In this document: positions 1-7,707 of the stretch, one piece after another
How positions within the stretch are numbered: the first letter of the stretch is position 1
Layout of the letters: every line of letters begins with the position of its first letter
DNA from: CAIYRG01 sp035632215
Lineage (GTDB): Bacteria; Pseudomonadota; Alphaproteobacteria; Micropepsales; Micropepsaceae
NCBI GenBank assembly: GCA_035632215.1
Contig: DASQHF010000225.1
Span: forward strand, 1 to 27,255
DNA length: 27,255 nt
Reading direction: 5' to 3'
The notes under the pieces: model-generated
The model's database searches: none
What the model was told of the DNA's origin: nothing
What the model saw: the letters and a program-made list of their open reading frames with translations, nothing else
Translations under genes and position numbers: made by a program

Positions 1-30
1 GGCGCGGCCGGCCGCGCCTCCCGCTGCGGG
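1..30. repeat. GC-rich palindrome and short hairpin upstream of lpxD
   Basis: Bases 1-18 (GGCGCGGCCGGCCGCGCC) are a perfect 18-base palindrome. Bases 20-30 form a second small inverted repeat, CCCGC-T-GCGGG. Both lie just before the lpxD ribosome-binding site. No T-run follows, so this is not a clear intrinsic terminator. Structure in the gap between lpxD and whatever lies upstream (often bamA in this class, outside the window) is plausible. The left edge is cut, so the stem may extend further. Confidence 0.4.
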
Positions 31-67
31 CAAGTGAGGCTAGTCCTTCGGCGAAGGAGCGGAACCA

Positions 68-1099
68 ATGGCTGATCCGCGGTTCTACGATAATCGCGGT
101 CCCTTTCGTTTGGCCGAGCTCTGCGCCCAAGCTGGTGTCGATCTTCCGAAAGGCGCGGATGCGACCGCGCTCGTCGCCGACGTAGCGGGCTTACTACAGG
201 CCGGACGCCAGCATCTCTCGTTCTACGAGACGCCGCGGGTCAAGGCGGAATTTCTCTCTACCAAGGCCGGCTGGTGCCTAGTGAGCACGAAGTTCCCGCT
301 GCGGGAAGTGCCGGCCACGACCGCGCTCATTCCCTGTTCGGGAGTCGGTCGGGCGTTCGCGAAGATTGCGCGTATCTTCTATCCCGATCATGAGATGGAC
401 GTCCGGACGCAGGAAAAAGCGATACATCCCATGGCACGAATAGGCACCGACGTGGTGCTGGCGCCAGGAGTGGTGATCGCGGCCGGTGCGGAGATCGGCG
501 ATCGGACGCGCGTAGGACCTAATGCCGTGATCGGCCGCGGCGTGACGATCGGGCGCGACTGCTCGATCGGAGCCAACGTTTCGATCGGCTTCGCGCATAT
601 CGGCGACGAGGTGATCGTTCAGGCAGGCGGCGCGATCGGAGGATCAGGATTTGGATTCTCTTCTGCTGCAGATGGCCACGTGAAGACGCCCCAGCTCGGC
701 CGCGTCATTCTTCAGGATCGCGTCGAGATCGGCGCCAATAGCACCGTCGACCGCGGTGCGCTCGGCGATACGGTGATCGGCGAGGGAAGCAAAATTGATA
801 ATCTCGTGCAGATCGGGCACAACACCCTTCTCGGGCGACACTGCATACTTGCCGGTCAGGTCGGAATTTCCGGCAGTGTGGCGGTTGGCGATTTCGTCCT
901 GATGGGCGGAAAGGTGGGCATTGCCGACCATGTCACCATCGGCGACCATGTCCGTTTGGCGGCTCTGACCGGTGTTGGGTTCAATCTGGCAGGCGGCCAG
1001 GACTACGGCGGCGTACCTGCGCGGCCAATAAAGGAGTGGCAGCGCGCCATGCGGGATATCTTGAGACCCGCCAGCGCGAAGCCGGCGGTCGATGAATAA
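68..1099 (+). CDS. lpxD: UDP-3-O-(3-hydroxyacyl)glucosamine N-acyltransferase LpxD
   Basis: Third enzyme of lipid A synthesis: it transfers a 3-hydroxyacyl chain from acyl-carrier protein to the 2-amino group of UDP-3-O-acyl-glucosamine, in the cytoplasm. At 343 aa it is the usual length. Residues 1-100 fit the uridine-binding N-terminal domain. From about 120 to 305 there are continuous left-handed beta-helix hexapeptides (IGxxxxIG pattern). The family segment GGSGFGF is at 191-197, and IDNLVQIGHN at 243-252 carries the expected catalytic base His251. The ATG has a good Shine-Dalgarno, AAGGAG at 54-59, 8 bases upstream. It is the first gene of the lpx block in the window and its end overlaps fabZ by 8 bases, which suggests coupled translation. 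Confidence 0.97.
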   Translation: MADPRFYDNRGPFRLAELCAQAGVDLPKGADATALVADVAGLLQAGRQHLSFYETPRVKAEFLSTKAGWCLVSTKFPLREVPATTALIPCSGVGRAFAKIARIFYPDHEMDVRTQEKAIHPMARIGTDVVLAPGVVIAAGAEIGDRTRVGPNAVIGRGVTIGRDCSIGANVSIGFAHIGDEVIVQAGGAIGGSGFGFSSAADGHVKTPQLGRVILQDRVEIGANSTVDRGALGDTVIGEGSKIDNLVQIGHNTLLGRHCILAGQVGISGSVAVGDFVLMGGKVGIADHVTIGDHVRLAALTGVGFNLAGGQDYGGVPARPIKEWQRAMRDILRPASAKPAVDE

Positions 1100-1601
1100 G
1101 GAAGAAGTCACTCCCTTGAGTCCCGATTTCGACGTCGAGCACATCAAACGGCTGCTGCCGCATCGCCCGCCGTTCCTGATGATCGATCGCTTGAACGAGA
1201 TCCGACCCGGTGAATCGGCCGTGGGCTGGAAAGCGGTCACTTTGAACGAACCGCATTTCGCCGGCCATTTCCCGGAATATGCGGTGATGCCTGGCGTGCT
1301 GATCGTCGAAGCGATGGCGCAGACGGCAGGCGCTCTCGTCGTACACACGCTTGGACTCGAGGATCAGCGCCGTATCGTCTACTTCATGACCATCGACAAG
1401 GCGCGTTTCCGCCGGCCGGTGCATCCAGGCGTGACGCTCAGGATTCCCGTGCAGGTGCAGCGTCACCGCGGCCCCGTCTGGCGATTCGAGGGAAGGGCGT
1501 ATGTGGGCGAGGAGCTTTGCGCCGAAGCCGAATACAGCGCCATGCTGACCGAGCACAGTCTCGCAACGGCAAAAGTAACGACGCCGGGCGATGCGGCCTA
1601 A
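1092..1601 (+). CDS. fabZ: 3-hydroxyacyl-ACP dehydratase FabZ
   Basis: Dehydrates (3R)-hydroxyacyl-ACP to trans-2-enoyl-ACP in type II fatty acid synthesis. Sitting among the lpx genes, it competes with LpxA and LpxD for the same hydroxyacyl-ACP pool. It is a single hotdog fold of 169 aa. LLPHRPPFLMIDR at 21-33 is the usual N-terminal signature. GHFPEYAVMPGVL (58-70) followed by IVEAMAQTAG supplies the catalytic pair His59 and Glu73. The ATG lies inside the end of lpxD (8-base overlap) and has little Shine-Dalgarno of its own. The stop shares a base with the lpxA start (TAATG), so translation is probably coupled on both sides. Confidence 0.97.
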   Translation: MNKEEVTPLSPDFDVEHIKRLLPHRPPFLMIDRLNEIRPGESAVGWKAVTLNEPHFAGHFPEYAVMPGVLIVEAMAQTAGALVVHTLGLEDQRRIVYFMTIDKARFRRPVHPGVTLRIPVQVQRHRGPVWRFEGRAYVGEELCAEAEYSAMLTEHSLATAKVTTPGDAA

Positions 1602-2416
1602 TGGCAGCCATCCATCACAGTGCAATCGTCGAAGACGGCGCCGTCTTGGGTGTCGAGGTCGAAATTGGGCCGTTCTGCCTCGTGGGTGCTCATGTACGAC
1701 TGGGCGACGGCGTCAAGCTCGATTCGCACGTCGTGATAGGGGGCGAAACCGAGATCGGAGCGCGCACGCGCGTCTACGCGCACGCCGTGCTCGGCGGGGG
1801 TCCGCAGTTTCGCGGCGATCCTGGCTCGAGTGCGAAGCTTGTGGTGGGTGCCGACAACGTGATCCGCGAATGCGTCACGATGAATGGCGGCTCGGTCAAA
1901 GGCGGCGGCCTGACGAGAATAGGGGATCGCGGGTACTTCATGGCTTATTCCCATATCGCGCATGACTGCCATATCGGCAACGGCGTGACGTTCGCGAACG
2001 CAGTCGCGTTGGGAGGCCATGTCACCATCGCGGACGCCGTGAATATCGGGGGATTATCCGCGATCCAGCAATACGGCCGGATCGGACGGAATGCCTTTGT
2101 CGGCGGCGTCACAGGAGTGCCAGACGACGTCATACCCTTCGGCATGGTTTGGGGCGACCATGCGCGCCTCGAGGGACTGAATTTGATCGGCCTGAAGCGG
2201 AGCGGCGTGCCGCGCGAGCGGGTCCATGCGCTTCGCGCCGCCTTTCGTTTCATCTTCTTCGAAGCAGGACATCTCCAAGACCGTGCGCGGGAAGCCGCCT
2301 TGCGTTGGAAGGATTCGCCCGAGGTCGCGGAGGTGGTCGCGTTCATCTTGGCTCCGGCCAAGCGGCCGATCTGCATGCCCTCGCGAGCGGCTGCCCGGCC
2401 GGCGGCCGAGGATTGA
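1601..2416 (+). CDS. lpxA: UDP-N-acetylglucosamine O-acyltransferase LpxA
   Basis: First step of lipid A synthesis: it acylates the 3-OH of UDP-GlcNAc from 3-hydroxyacyl-ACP. The protein is 271 aa when started at the ATG of the TAATG junction with fabZ; an upstream in-frame TTG would only add sequence overlapping fabZ. Hexapeptide repeats cover about residues 5-190 and a helical C-terminal domain follows (about 195-255). With a constant offset of four from E. coli, catalytic His125 is His121 (in SHIAHDC), His122 is His118, His144 is His140 and Arg204 is Arg200 (in LKR). The residue matching E. coli His160, however, is Gln156 (AIQQY where E. coli has AVHQF). Product identity is not in doubt; the effect of the substitution is unknown. 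Confidence 0.96.
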   Translation: MAAIHHSAIVEDGAVLGVEVEIGPFCLVGAHVRLGDGVKLDSHVVIGGETEIGARTRVYAHAVLGGGPQFRGDPGSSAKLVVGADNVIRECVTMNGGSVKGGGLTRIGDRGYFMAYSHIAHDCHIGNGVTFANAVALGGHVTIADAVNIGGLSAIQQYGRIGRNAFVGGVTGVPDDVIPFGMVWGDHARLEGLNLIGLKRSGVPRERVHALRAAFRFIFFEAGHLQDRAREAALRWKDSPEVAEVVAFILAPAKRPICMPSRAAARPAAED

Positions 2417-2422
2417 ACGCCG

Positions 2423-3280
2423 ATGACGATGCCCGAGAAAACCCTCGGCATAATCGTCGGTGCAGGCGAACTTCCCATTGCGATTGCCCGCGCGGCCAAA
2501 TCTGATGGCCGCGAAGTTTTCCTTTTGGGCCTTGAAGGCGTCACCGACCCAACGGTGATTGAGCCGTTTCCGCACGCTTTCACTGGACTGGGCGAGCTTG
2601 GCAAGGCGATCAAGCTTTTGCGCGACGCCCAATGCTCCGAGATTACTTTCGCTGGCAAGGTGGCGCGCGTCGAATTCAGTAAGCTGAAGCTCGATGCAAA
2701 GGGCGCGTTGGCGCTGCCGCGCATTCTCGCGGCCGCGATAAAGGGCGACGATGCTCTCCTGCGCGCGCTCCTTGCGATGTTCGAGCGGGAGGGACTGAAA
2801 GTCGTGGGCTCGGCAGAGGTTGCACGCGGTCTCCTTGCCCCGACAGGAGCCCTGGGAAAGCTGAAGCCGGGCGCAGATGATCAGGCCGACATCGAACACG
2901 GCTTGCGCGTGGTCGAGGCAATGGGCGCGCTCGATATCGGCCAGGCCGCTGTCGTCTGTCGCGGATTGGTGCTCGCGGTTGAGGCTGCGGAAGGAACTGA
3001 TGCGATGTTGACTCGCGTCGCCTCGCTTCCCGAAACGCTGCGCGGGACGCCCGCGCGGCGCAAGGGCGTCATGGTGAAGACCGTGAAGCCGCATCAGGAA
3101 AGGCGCGTGGATCTTCCGGTAGTTGCCGCGCGCACCGTAGAGCTTGTCGCGGCGGCTGGACTCTCGGGCCTCGCAATTCAGGCGGGCGGCGTACTCTTGG
3201 TGGATCGTCAAAAGATGTCGGAGGCGGCAGATCGCCTCGGCGTCTTTGTCCATGGCTTCAAGTCCGGAGCTCAATCGTGA
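2423..3280 (+). CDS. lpxI: UDP-2,3-diacylglucosamine pyrophosphatase LpxI
   Basis: Hydrolyses UDP-2,3-diacylglucosamine to 2,3-diacylglucosamine-1-phosphate (lipid X), supplying LpxB. LpxI (formerly DUF1009) is the alphaproteobacterial replacement for LpxH. The protein is 285 aa, the family size. LGIIVGAGELPIAIARAA near the N terminus is the LpxI_N opening. GMP-like linker segments lead into the C-terminal domain, where RRVDLPVVAARTVE (227-240) contains Asp230, which probably corresponds to the metal-binding Asp225 described for Caulobacter LpxI. The ATG is 6 bases after the lpxA stop; a second in-frame ATG two codons later is also possible. The stop overlaps the lpxB start (GTGA). Confidence 0.95.
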   Translation: MTMPEKTLGIIVGAGELPIAIARAAKSDGREVFLLGLEGVTDPTVIEPFPHAFTGLGELGKAIKLLRDAQCSEITFAGKVARVEFSKLKLDAKGALALPRILAAAIKGDDALLRALLAMFEREGLKVVGSAEVARGLLAPTGALGKLKPGADDQADIEHGLRVVEAMGALDIGQAAVVCRGLVLAVEAAEGTDAMLTRVASLPETLRGTPARRKGVMVKTVKPHQERRVDLPVVAARTVELVAAAGLSGLAIQAGGVLLVDRQKMSEAADRLGVFVHGFKSGAQS

Positions 3281-4470
3281 ATGAGACCGCATCCTCCGCG
3301 CAGCCACTGACGATCATGCTCATCGCCGGAGAACCCTCCGGCGATCGTTTGGGCGCGCAGCTGATGGCGGGATTGAAGCGGCTTGCGCCCGGTCGCGTCC
3401 GTGTGACCGGCGTGGGCGGCGCGGCGATGACGGCCGAAGGTCTTCGGAGTCTTTTTCCACTCGATGCGACCTCGGTGATGGGTTTGCGCGAGGTTGTTCC
3501 GCGCATTCCGGAGATTCTCCGTCGCGTGCGCATTGCGAAAGACTTTGCTCTGCGGACACGGCCCGATCTCGTCGTGTTCATCGATAGTCCCGACTTCACG
3601 CATCGGATCGCGCGCGCCCTGAAGCGCGCCGATCCCAAGATCAAGACGGCAAATTACGCGCCGCCGCAGGTGTGGGCGTCGCGTTCGTACCGCGCGAGGC
3701 TGATGGCGCGCTACATGGACGCGGTGATGACGCTTTTTCCGTTCGAGGCGAAGTTCTTCGCCAGCCACGGTATTCGCGCCTATACGGTTGGCTTTCCCGT
3801 GATCGAGCGCGCGGAGCACGTGAAAGGAGGCGAATCCTTTCGGGCTCGCCGCGGGATTGCGCCTGATGATCCGTTCTTGGTGGTGCTTCCCGGGAGCCGC
3901 GCCAACGAAATTCGCTTCATCCTCCCGACGTTCAAGGAAGCGGTGCGAATCTTGAGCACGCGGATGCCCCGCCTAAAGTGTGTGCTACCGACCGTCTCCC
4001 AGGTCGTGCACCTGGTCAAGGCGGCCGTGACCGACTGGCCCACGCCGCTCGCCATCATTGAAGACGAACAAGAGAAATTTGCCGCCTTCGATGCTGCCGA
4101 TGCGGCGCTCGCAGCTTCAGGCACGGTCACGATGGAGCTTGCGATTGCCGGAACGCCGATGGTGGTGGGATATCGCACCGGTTGGCTCAGTTACTCGCTC
4201 GGCATTCATCTAATGCGTGTGCCCTATATGGTCCTGGTTAACCTCATTCTCGGGCGCGAAGCGGTCCCCGAATTCCTTCAAGCGAAGTGCACGCCGGCGG
4301 CTTTGGTGAACGCGCTCGTGCCGCTTCTGACGAAGGGCGAAGCGCGCGAGCGTCAGATCCGCGACTTGCAAGAGGCCGTCGGAACGATGCAGGGCGGCGG
4401 CGACACGCCGTCCATCCGCGCCGCGCGTGCGGTGCTGGAATTGGCTGAAACGACGGCGCCTGCTACTTGA
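3277..4470 (+). CDS. lpxB: Lipid-A-disaccharide synthase LpxB
   Basis: Condenses UDP-2,3-diacylglucosamine with lipid X to give the tetraacyl disaccharide-1-phosphate; a GT19 glycosyltransferase at the inner face of the cytoplasmic membrane. The protein is 397 aa. Motifs are GEPSGD at 18-23 (family GEASGD), FIDSPDF at 101-107, NYAPPQVWA at 126-134 and LPGSR at 204-208. The start is a GTG whose last two bases begin the lpxI stop (GTGA, 4-base overlap). The in-frame ATG just before LIAGEPSGD would give a protein about 13 residues shorter. The 3' end overlaps the convergent hydrolase gene by 8 bases, so there is no room for a terminator between them. Confidence 0.96.
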   Translation: MNETASSAQPLTIMLIAGEPSGDRLGAQLMAGLKRLAPGRVRVTGVGGAAMTAEGLRSLFPLDATSVMGLREVVPRIPEILRRVRIAKDFALRTRPDLVVFIDSPDFTHRIARALKRADPKIKTANYAPPQVWASRSYRARLMARYMDAVMTLFPFEAKFFASHGIRAYTVGFPVIERAEHVKGGESFRARRGIAPDDPFLVVLPGSRANEIRFILPTFKEAVRILSTRMPRLKCVLPTVSQVVHLVKAAVTDWPTPLAIIEDEQEKFAAFDAADAALAASGTVTMELAIAGTPMVVGYRTGWLSYSLGIHLMRVPYMVLVNLILGREAVPEFLQAKCTPAALVNALVPLLTKGEARERQIRDLQEAVGTMQGGGDTPSIRAARAVLELAETTAPAT

Positions 4471-5215
4471 CCCCGAGGTTCTTCTTTAAGAACGCAATCG
4501 TGCGATTGAGCGCATCGCCGCCATTCTTCGTGTTGGTGTCGGAGCCGAAACCGTGCCTCTCCCCCGGGTAGATCACGAGATCGACCGGCGCGCCGAGCTG
4601 CTTGGCGATGAGCGCGAGATGCCTGCCGTGTTCCACCGAGATTACCTGATCGGCATCGCCGTGCAGGATCAGAAGGGGCGGAAAGCGCTTCGGCTCGTCG
4701 TTCAATGGCCAAGGCTCGGTGCCGTAATAGATGACGGCCGCTGTGATCTTTGGATCGAGCGTGCTTGCGCCGGTCGCGAGAATTCCCCCGTTCGAAAAAC
4801 CGACCAAGCCGACTTTGCCGTTCGAGATCTTCTGCTTTTCCAGATACTCGGCGAGTTCGCCGACCATCTTCGCCCACGCTTCATAGCGGTCCTCGAACAC
4901 GTCGACGCCCAGCGACATCTCCTTCGCGTCGAGGTCGCTGTAGTAATAGACGAGATATGCATCGATGCCCTGATTGGCGAGCGCGGAGGCGTATGTGTTG
5001 TAGTTGGCAATCTGCCTGTCGAAACCGCCGGCACCGTGCAGAAGGAGCGCGGCCGGGCGGGGTTGATCGCCCGGAGCCTTGAAATAGGTGACGTGCACCG
5101 CTCGTTCCTTCGCGGGGAGTGTGATCTTCTGGCCTTGGATTTCGGCCGTGTTACCGGCAGGAGCGGTGATGAGGAGAAGAAGCGCCGCGGCGGCGCTTGC
5201 AATAAGGCGCTTCAT
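4463..5215 (-). CDS. Exported dienelactone hydrolase-like alpha/beta hydrolase (paralog 2)
   Basis: Predicted secreted serine hydrolase of 250 aa; substrate unknown. Residues 1-24 look like a Sec signal peptide (MKR, a hydrophobic LLLLI core, cleavage after NTA). The alpha/beta-hydrolase fold shows LLLHGAGG at 58-64 and onward (oxyanion loop). The likely triad is Ser141 (GFSNGG), Asp189 (HGDAD) and His221 (ERHGFG). Classical dienelactone hydrolase uses Cys at the nucleophile position, so a true dienelactone role is not implied. The Shine-Dalgarno AAGGAAG sits about 10 bases before the ATG. It lies 34 bases downstream of a paralog on the same strand, sharing SNGKVxLVGFSNGG and KRFPP segments, so this is a tandem duplication that is probably co-transcribed. 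Its last 8 bases overlap lpxB. Confidence 0.85.
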   Translation of the reverse strand: MKRLIASAAAALLLLITAPAGNTAEIQGQKITLPAKERAVHVTYFKAPGDQPRPAALLLHGAGGFDRQIANYNTYASALANQGIDAYLVYYYSDLDAKEMSLGVDVFEDRYEAWAKMVGELAEYLEKQKISNGKVGLVGFSNGGILATGASTLDPKITAAVIYYGTEPWPLNDEPKRFPPLLILHGDADQVISVEHGRHLALIAKQLGAPVDLVIYPGERHGFGSDTNTKNGGDALNRTIAFLKKNLGVK

Positions 5216-5249
5216 GTCGGTTGCTTCCTTCTTTACGTTAAAGATGCGG

Positions 5250-6020
5250 CTATTCGCCTTTCAGATTTTTGTCGAGGAACGCAAGCGTGCGCTGGAACGC
5301 ATCGTCGGCGGCCGGAGTGCCGAGGTTTTGGCCGAAGCCGTGATTGATTCCGGGATAGGAGTGAAACTCCACCGGGCCACCTAGCGCCTTGACGACTTCA
5401 TACAATTTCTTGCCGCGCTCGATCGGCTCGCGCGTATCTGCTTCGCCATGAAAGATCGTCATCGGCGGGAAGCGCTTGGCCTCGTAGCCCGGCACGCGCG
5501 AGACGCCGCCATAGTAAACGACGGCAGCATCGATGTTCTTGTCCAAAGGCGTCGCGTGCGCCGAGAGGTTTCCGCCGTTCGAGAAACCGACGAGGGCAAC
5601 CTTGCCGTTCGAGTCCTTCATCTTCTTCACGTCGGCGGTAAGCTCGCTTACTTCCTTGGCCCAGGCAGGGAATCGCTTGACGCTGATCCCGGGTGCGTTT
5701 GCCTTGCGATCCATGACATCCTGATCGCTGTAATAGGAGACCATGTAGGCGTCGAAGCCACGATTGGCGAGCTCGCTCGCATAGTGCTGGAAATTCTCAG
5801 TCCGGCCTTCTGCGCCGCCCCAACCTTGGCCGCCATGCAGCATGAGGACCGTCGGCCGCTTGCCGTTCCCCGGCGCGCGATAGAACTCCACCTTCACCGG
5901 GTGCTCGCTCGCGGGCAATGTCATCTCGACACCCTTGATGTCGGCGGCGCCCGCGGCCGAGAGGCTCGTGAGGGCCCAAAGCGCAAGACTCGTAACGACA
6001 GCGCGCGTTACAGCATGCAT
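5250..6020 (-). CDS. Exported dienelactone hydrolase-like alpha/beta hydrolase (paralog 1)
   Basis: Predicted secreted serine hydrolase of 256 aa, paralogous to the next gene downstream. I chose the ATG at 6020, not an upstream in-frame ATG at 6170, because it gives a clean signal peptide (MHAVTRAVVT then a hydrophobic core, cleavage near AAGAA) and has a Shine-Dalgarno, AGAGGA, upstream. Triad candidates are Ser147 (GFSNGG), Asp195 (HGEAD) and His227 (NHGFG). LMLHGGQGWGG forms the oxyanion region. As in its neighbour, Ser replaces the Cys of classical dienelactone hydrolase. A small membrane protein gene ends 13 bases upstream and gltA ends 7 bases before that, so all may share one transcript. 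The substrate is unknown. Confidence 0.84.
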   Translation of the reverse strand: MHAVTRAVVTSLALWALTSLSAAGAADIKGVEMTLPASEHPVKVEFYRAPGNGKRPTVLMLHGGQGWGGAEGRTENFQHYASELANRGFDAYMVSYYSDQDVMDRKANAPGISVKRFPAWAKEVSELTADVKKMKDSNGKVALVGFSNGGNLSAHATPLDKNIDAAVVYYGGVSRVPGYEAKRFPPMTIFHGEADTREPIERGKKLYEVVKALGGPVEFHSYPGINHGFGQNLGTPAADDAFQRTLAFLDKNLKGE

Positions 6021-6033
6021 GTTTTTGATCCTC

Positions 6034-6273
6034 TCAAAATTGTCCTGAAGACTGGACGGAATGCTCGCCGAGCTCCGCGGCATGTCCGGTGCAAACGAGC
6101 CCGACAAGAACGAGCGCAATAGCGAAAACTGCGCCGATCGCCGCCGCCACGATTTTGCGCCAGAGGGCATGAGTCGGCACGTTGTCGTTCGCGGCCGCAG
6201 TTTCTCTCGTCGTGACCGAGGTCCATCCGTGCCCTAGAGGCGCAGACTCGCGACGGACGATCTCCGAAGGCAT
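6034..6273 (-). CDS. Small single-span membrane protein, unknown function
   Basis: A possible 79-aa protein. The ATG at 6273 has an AGGAG at 6278-6282 (minus strand), 4 bases upstream and overlapping the gltA stop, which supports this start over a longer reading that would begin inside gltA. The N-terminal half is polar and contains AANDNVP, a segment I recall from short hypothetical proteins of Alphaproteobacteria. Residues of about 50-70 (IVAAAIGAVFAIALVLVGLV) form one transmembrane helix. It sits 7 bases after gltA and 13 bases before the first hydrolase gene. No function can be assigned. The alternative is a chance ORF. Confidence 0.5.
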   Translation of the reverse strand: MPSEIVRRESAPLGHGWTSVTTRETAAANDNVPTHALWRKIVAAAIGAVFAIALVLVGLVCTGHAAELGEHSVQSSGQF

Positions 6274-6280
6274 GAAGCTC

Positions 6281-7600
6281 CTAGCCGGTGCGCTTCTCGG
6301 GAAGAACATAATCCCGGGGGTGGCTGCCCGTATAGATCTGGCGCGGGCGTCCGATCTTCTGCTGCGGGTCTTCGATCATCTCCTGCCACTGCGCGACCCA
6401 GCCGACCGTGCGCGCGAGCGCGAACAGAGCCGTGAACATGTCCGTCGGAAAGCCCAATGCTTTCAACGTGATGCCGGAGTAGAAGTCGATGTTGGGATAG
6501 AGCTTCTTCTCGATGAAGTAATCGTCCTGAAGCGCGATACGCTCGAGTTCTAGCGCCGTCTTCAATAGCGGAGCGGCGTGGTTGCCAAGTTCGTCCAGCA
6601 CCGCGTAGCACTGCTCGCGCATCACCTTGGCGCGCGGATCGTAGTTCTTATAGACGCGATGGCCGAATCCCATCAGCCGGAACGAATCGTTCTTGTCCTT
6701 GGCGCGCTTCACGTATTCTGGCACGCGGTCGATCGTGCCGATGTCCTGAAGCATCTTCAGCGCCGCTTCGTTCGCGCCGCCATGTGCCGGTCCCCACAGA
6801 CAAGCGATTCCCGCCGCAATGCAGGCGAACGGGTTGGCACCGGAAGAACCCGCGAGCCTCACCGTCGAGGTGGAAGCATTCTGCTCGTGATCGGCATGGA
6901 GGATGAAGATCGTATCCAGCGCTTTGGCCAAGACCGGATTTACTTTGTACTCTTCGCAAGGAACCGCGAAGCACATCCGCATGAAGTTTTCGGTGTAGCC
7001 CAAATGATTAAGCGGATACACGAAGGGCTGCCCGAGCGAATATTTGTAAGCCATCGCGGCGATGGTCGGCATCTTGGCGATCAGACGATGCATCGCGACT
7101 TCGCGCTGGTGCTTGTCCGTGATGTCGGTGGAGTCGTGATAGAAGGCGGACAGTGCGCCAACCACGCCAACCATCACCGCCATCGGATGCGCATCGCGCC
7201 TGAATCCGCGGAAGAACGAGATGATCTGCTCGTGCACCATCGTGTGGTAGGTGATGGTGTGGTCGAATTCCTTCATCTGCCGAGGGGTGGGGAGCTCACC
7301 GTAGACGAGCAGATAGCAGACCTCGAGGAAGGTCGAATGTTTGGCCAACTGGTCGATCGGGTAGCCGCGATAGAGAAGGATTCCCTTGTCGCCGTCGATG
7401 AAGGTGATGTCGCTTTCGCAGGATGCAGTCGACGTGAATCCGGGATCATAGGTGAACAGATCCGCCTCGCCGTAGAGCTTGCGGATGTCGACGACGTCGG
7501 GGCCTTCGGTCGCGCTGTAGACCGGGAGCTCAATCCGCTTGTTCTTGTAGGTGAGCGCGGCAGTGCCGTTTGGCTTGATCCCGCTCGTTTTCCTTTCCAT
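6281..7600 (-). CDS. gltA: Citrate synthase (type II)
   Basis: Condenses acetyl-CoA and oxaloacetate to citrate, the entry step of the TCA cycle. The protein is 439 aa. I placed the start at the ATG at 7600 because GGAG lies 7 bases upstream; a GTG two codons earlier (7606) would be only one base from that Shine-Dalgarno. Catalytic residues are His273 (WGPAHGGANE), His314 (GFGHRVYKNYDPRA) and Asp372 (NIDFYSG), matching E. coli His264, His305 and Asp362. The N-terminal about 50 residues fit the extra beta-domain of NADH-sensitive hexameric type II enzymes. gltX lies upstream after a 107-base gap, and a small membrane protein gene follows 7 bases downstream. Confidence 0.97.
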   Translation of the reverse strand: MERKTSGIKPNGTAALTYKNKRIELPVYSATEGPDVVDIRKLYGEADLFTYDPGFTSTASCESDITFIDGDKGILLYRGYPIDQLAKHSTFLEVCYLLVYGELPTPRQMKEFDHTITYHTMVHEQIISFFRGFRRDAHPMAVMVGVVGALSAFYHDSTDITDKHQREVAMHRLIAKMPTIAAMAYKYSLGQPFVYPLNHLGYTENFMRMCFAVPCEEYKVNPVLAKALDTIFILHADHEQNASTSTVRLAGSSGANPFACIAAGIACLWGPAHGGANEAALKMLQDIGTIDRVPEYVKRAKDKNDSFRLMGFGHRVYKNYDPRAKVMREQCYAVLDELGNHAAPLLKTALELERIALQDDYFIEKKLYPNIDFYSGITLKALGFPTDMFTALFALARTVGWVAQWQEMIEDPQQKIGRPRQIYTGSHPRDYVLPEKRTG

Positions 7601-7681
7601 GTCCACACTCCGTAACGGTTATGGGGCGGCCTCCCGGCAGTCTTATCTCTCTCAAAGACATAGCCTTAAACACGGCCCTTG

Positions 7682-7698
7682 GCGGGGCTTTCTCCCGC
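7682..7698 (-). terminator. Possible weak stem-loop after gltX
   Basis: A 5-bp inverted repeat (GCGGG, 7-base loop, CCCGC) lies 10 bases beyond the gltX stop in the gltX-gltA gap. No U-run follows on the minus strand, so read-through into gltA is likely. I see no convincing sigma70 promoter for gltA in the rest of this 107-base gap. Confidence 0.2.
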
Positions 7699-7707
7699 AG
7701 TCACAGC

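Noticed and set aside
981..1625. 214-codon minus-strand frame opposite lpxD/fabZ
   Set aside because: Antisense to two firmly identified genes; no recognisable domain.
2054..3307. 417-codon open frame on the minus strand opposite lpxA, lpxI and the start of lpxB
   Set aside because: It runs antisense across three well-identified genes, has Arg/His-rich composition typical of GC-rich shadow frames and shows no family motif.
6021..6170. 50-codon N-terminal extension of hydrolase paralog 1
   Set aside because: It overlaps the small membrane protein gene and would bury the signal peptide. The ATG at 6020 has its own AGAGGA Shine-Dalgarno.
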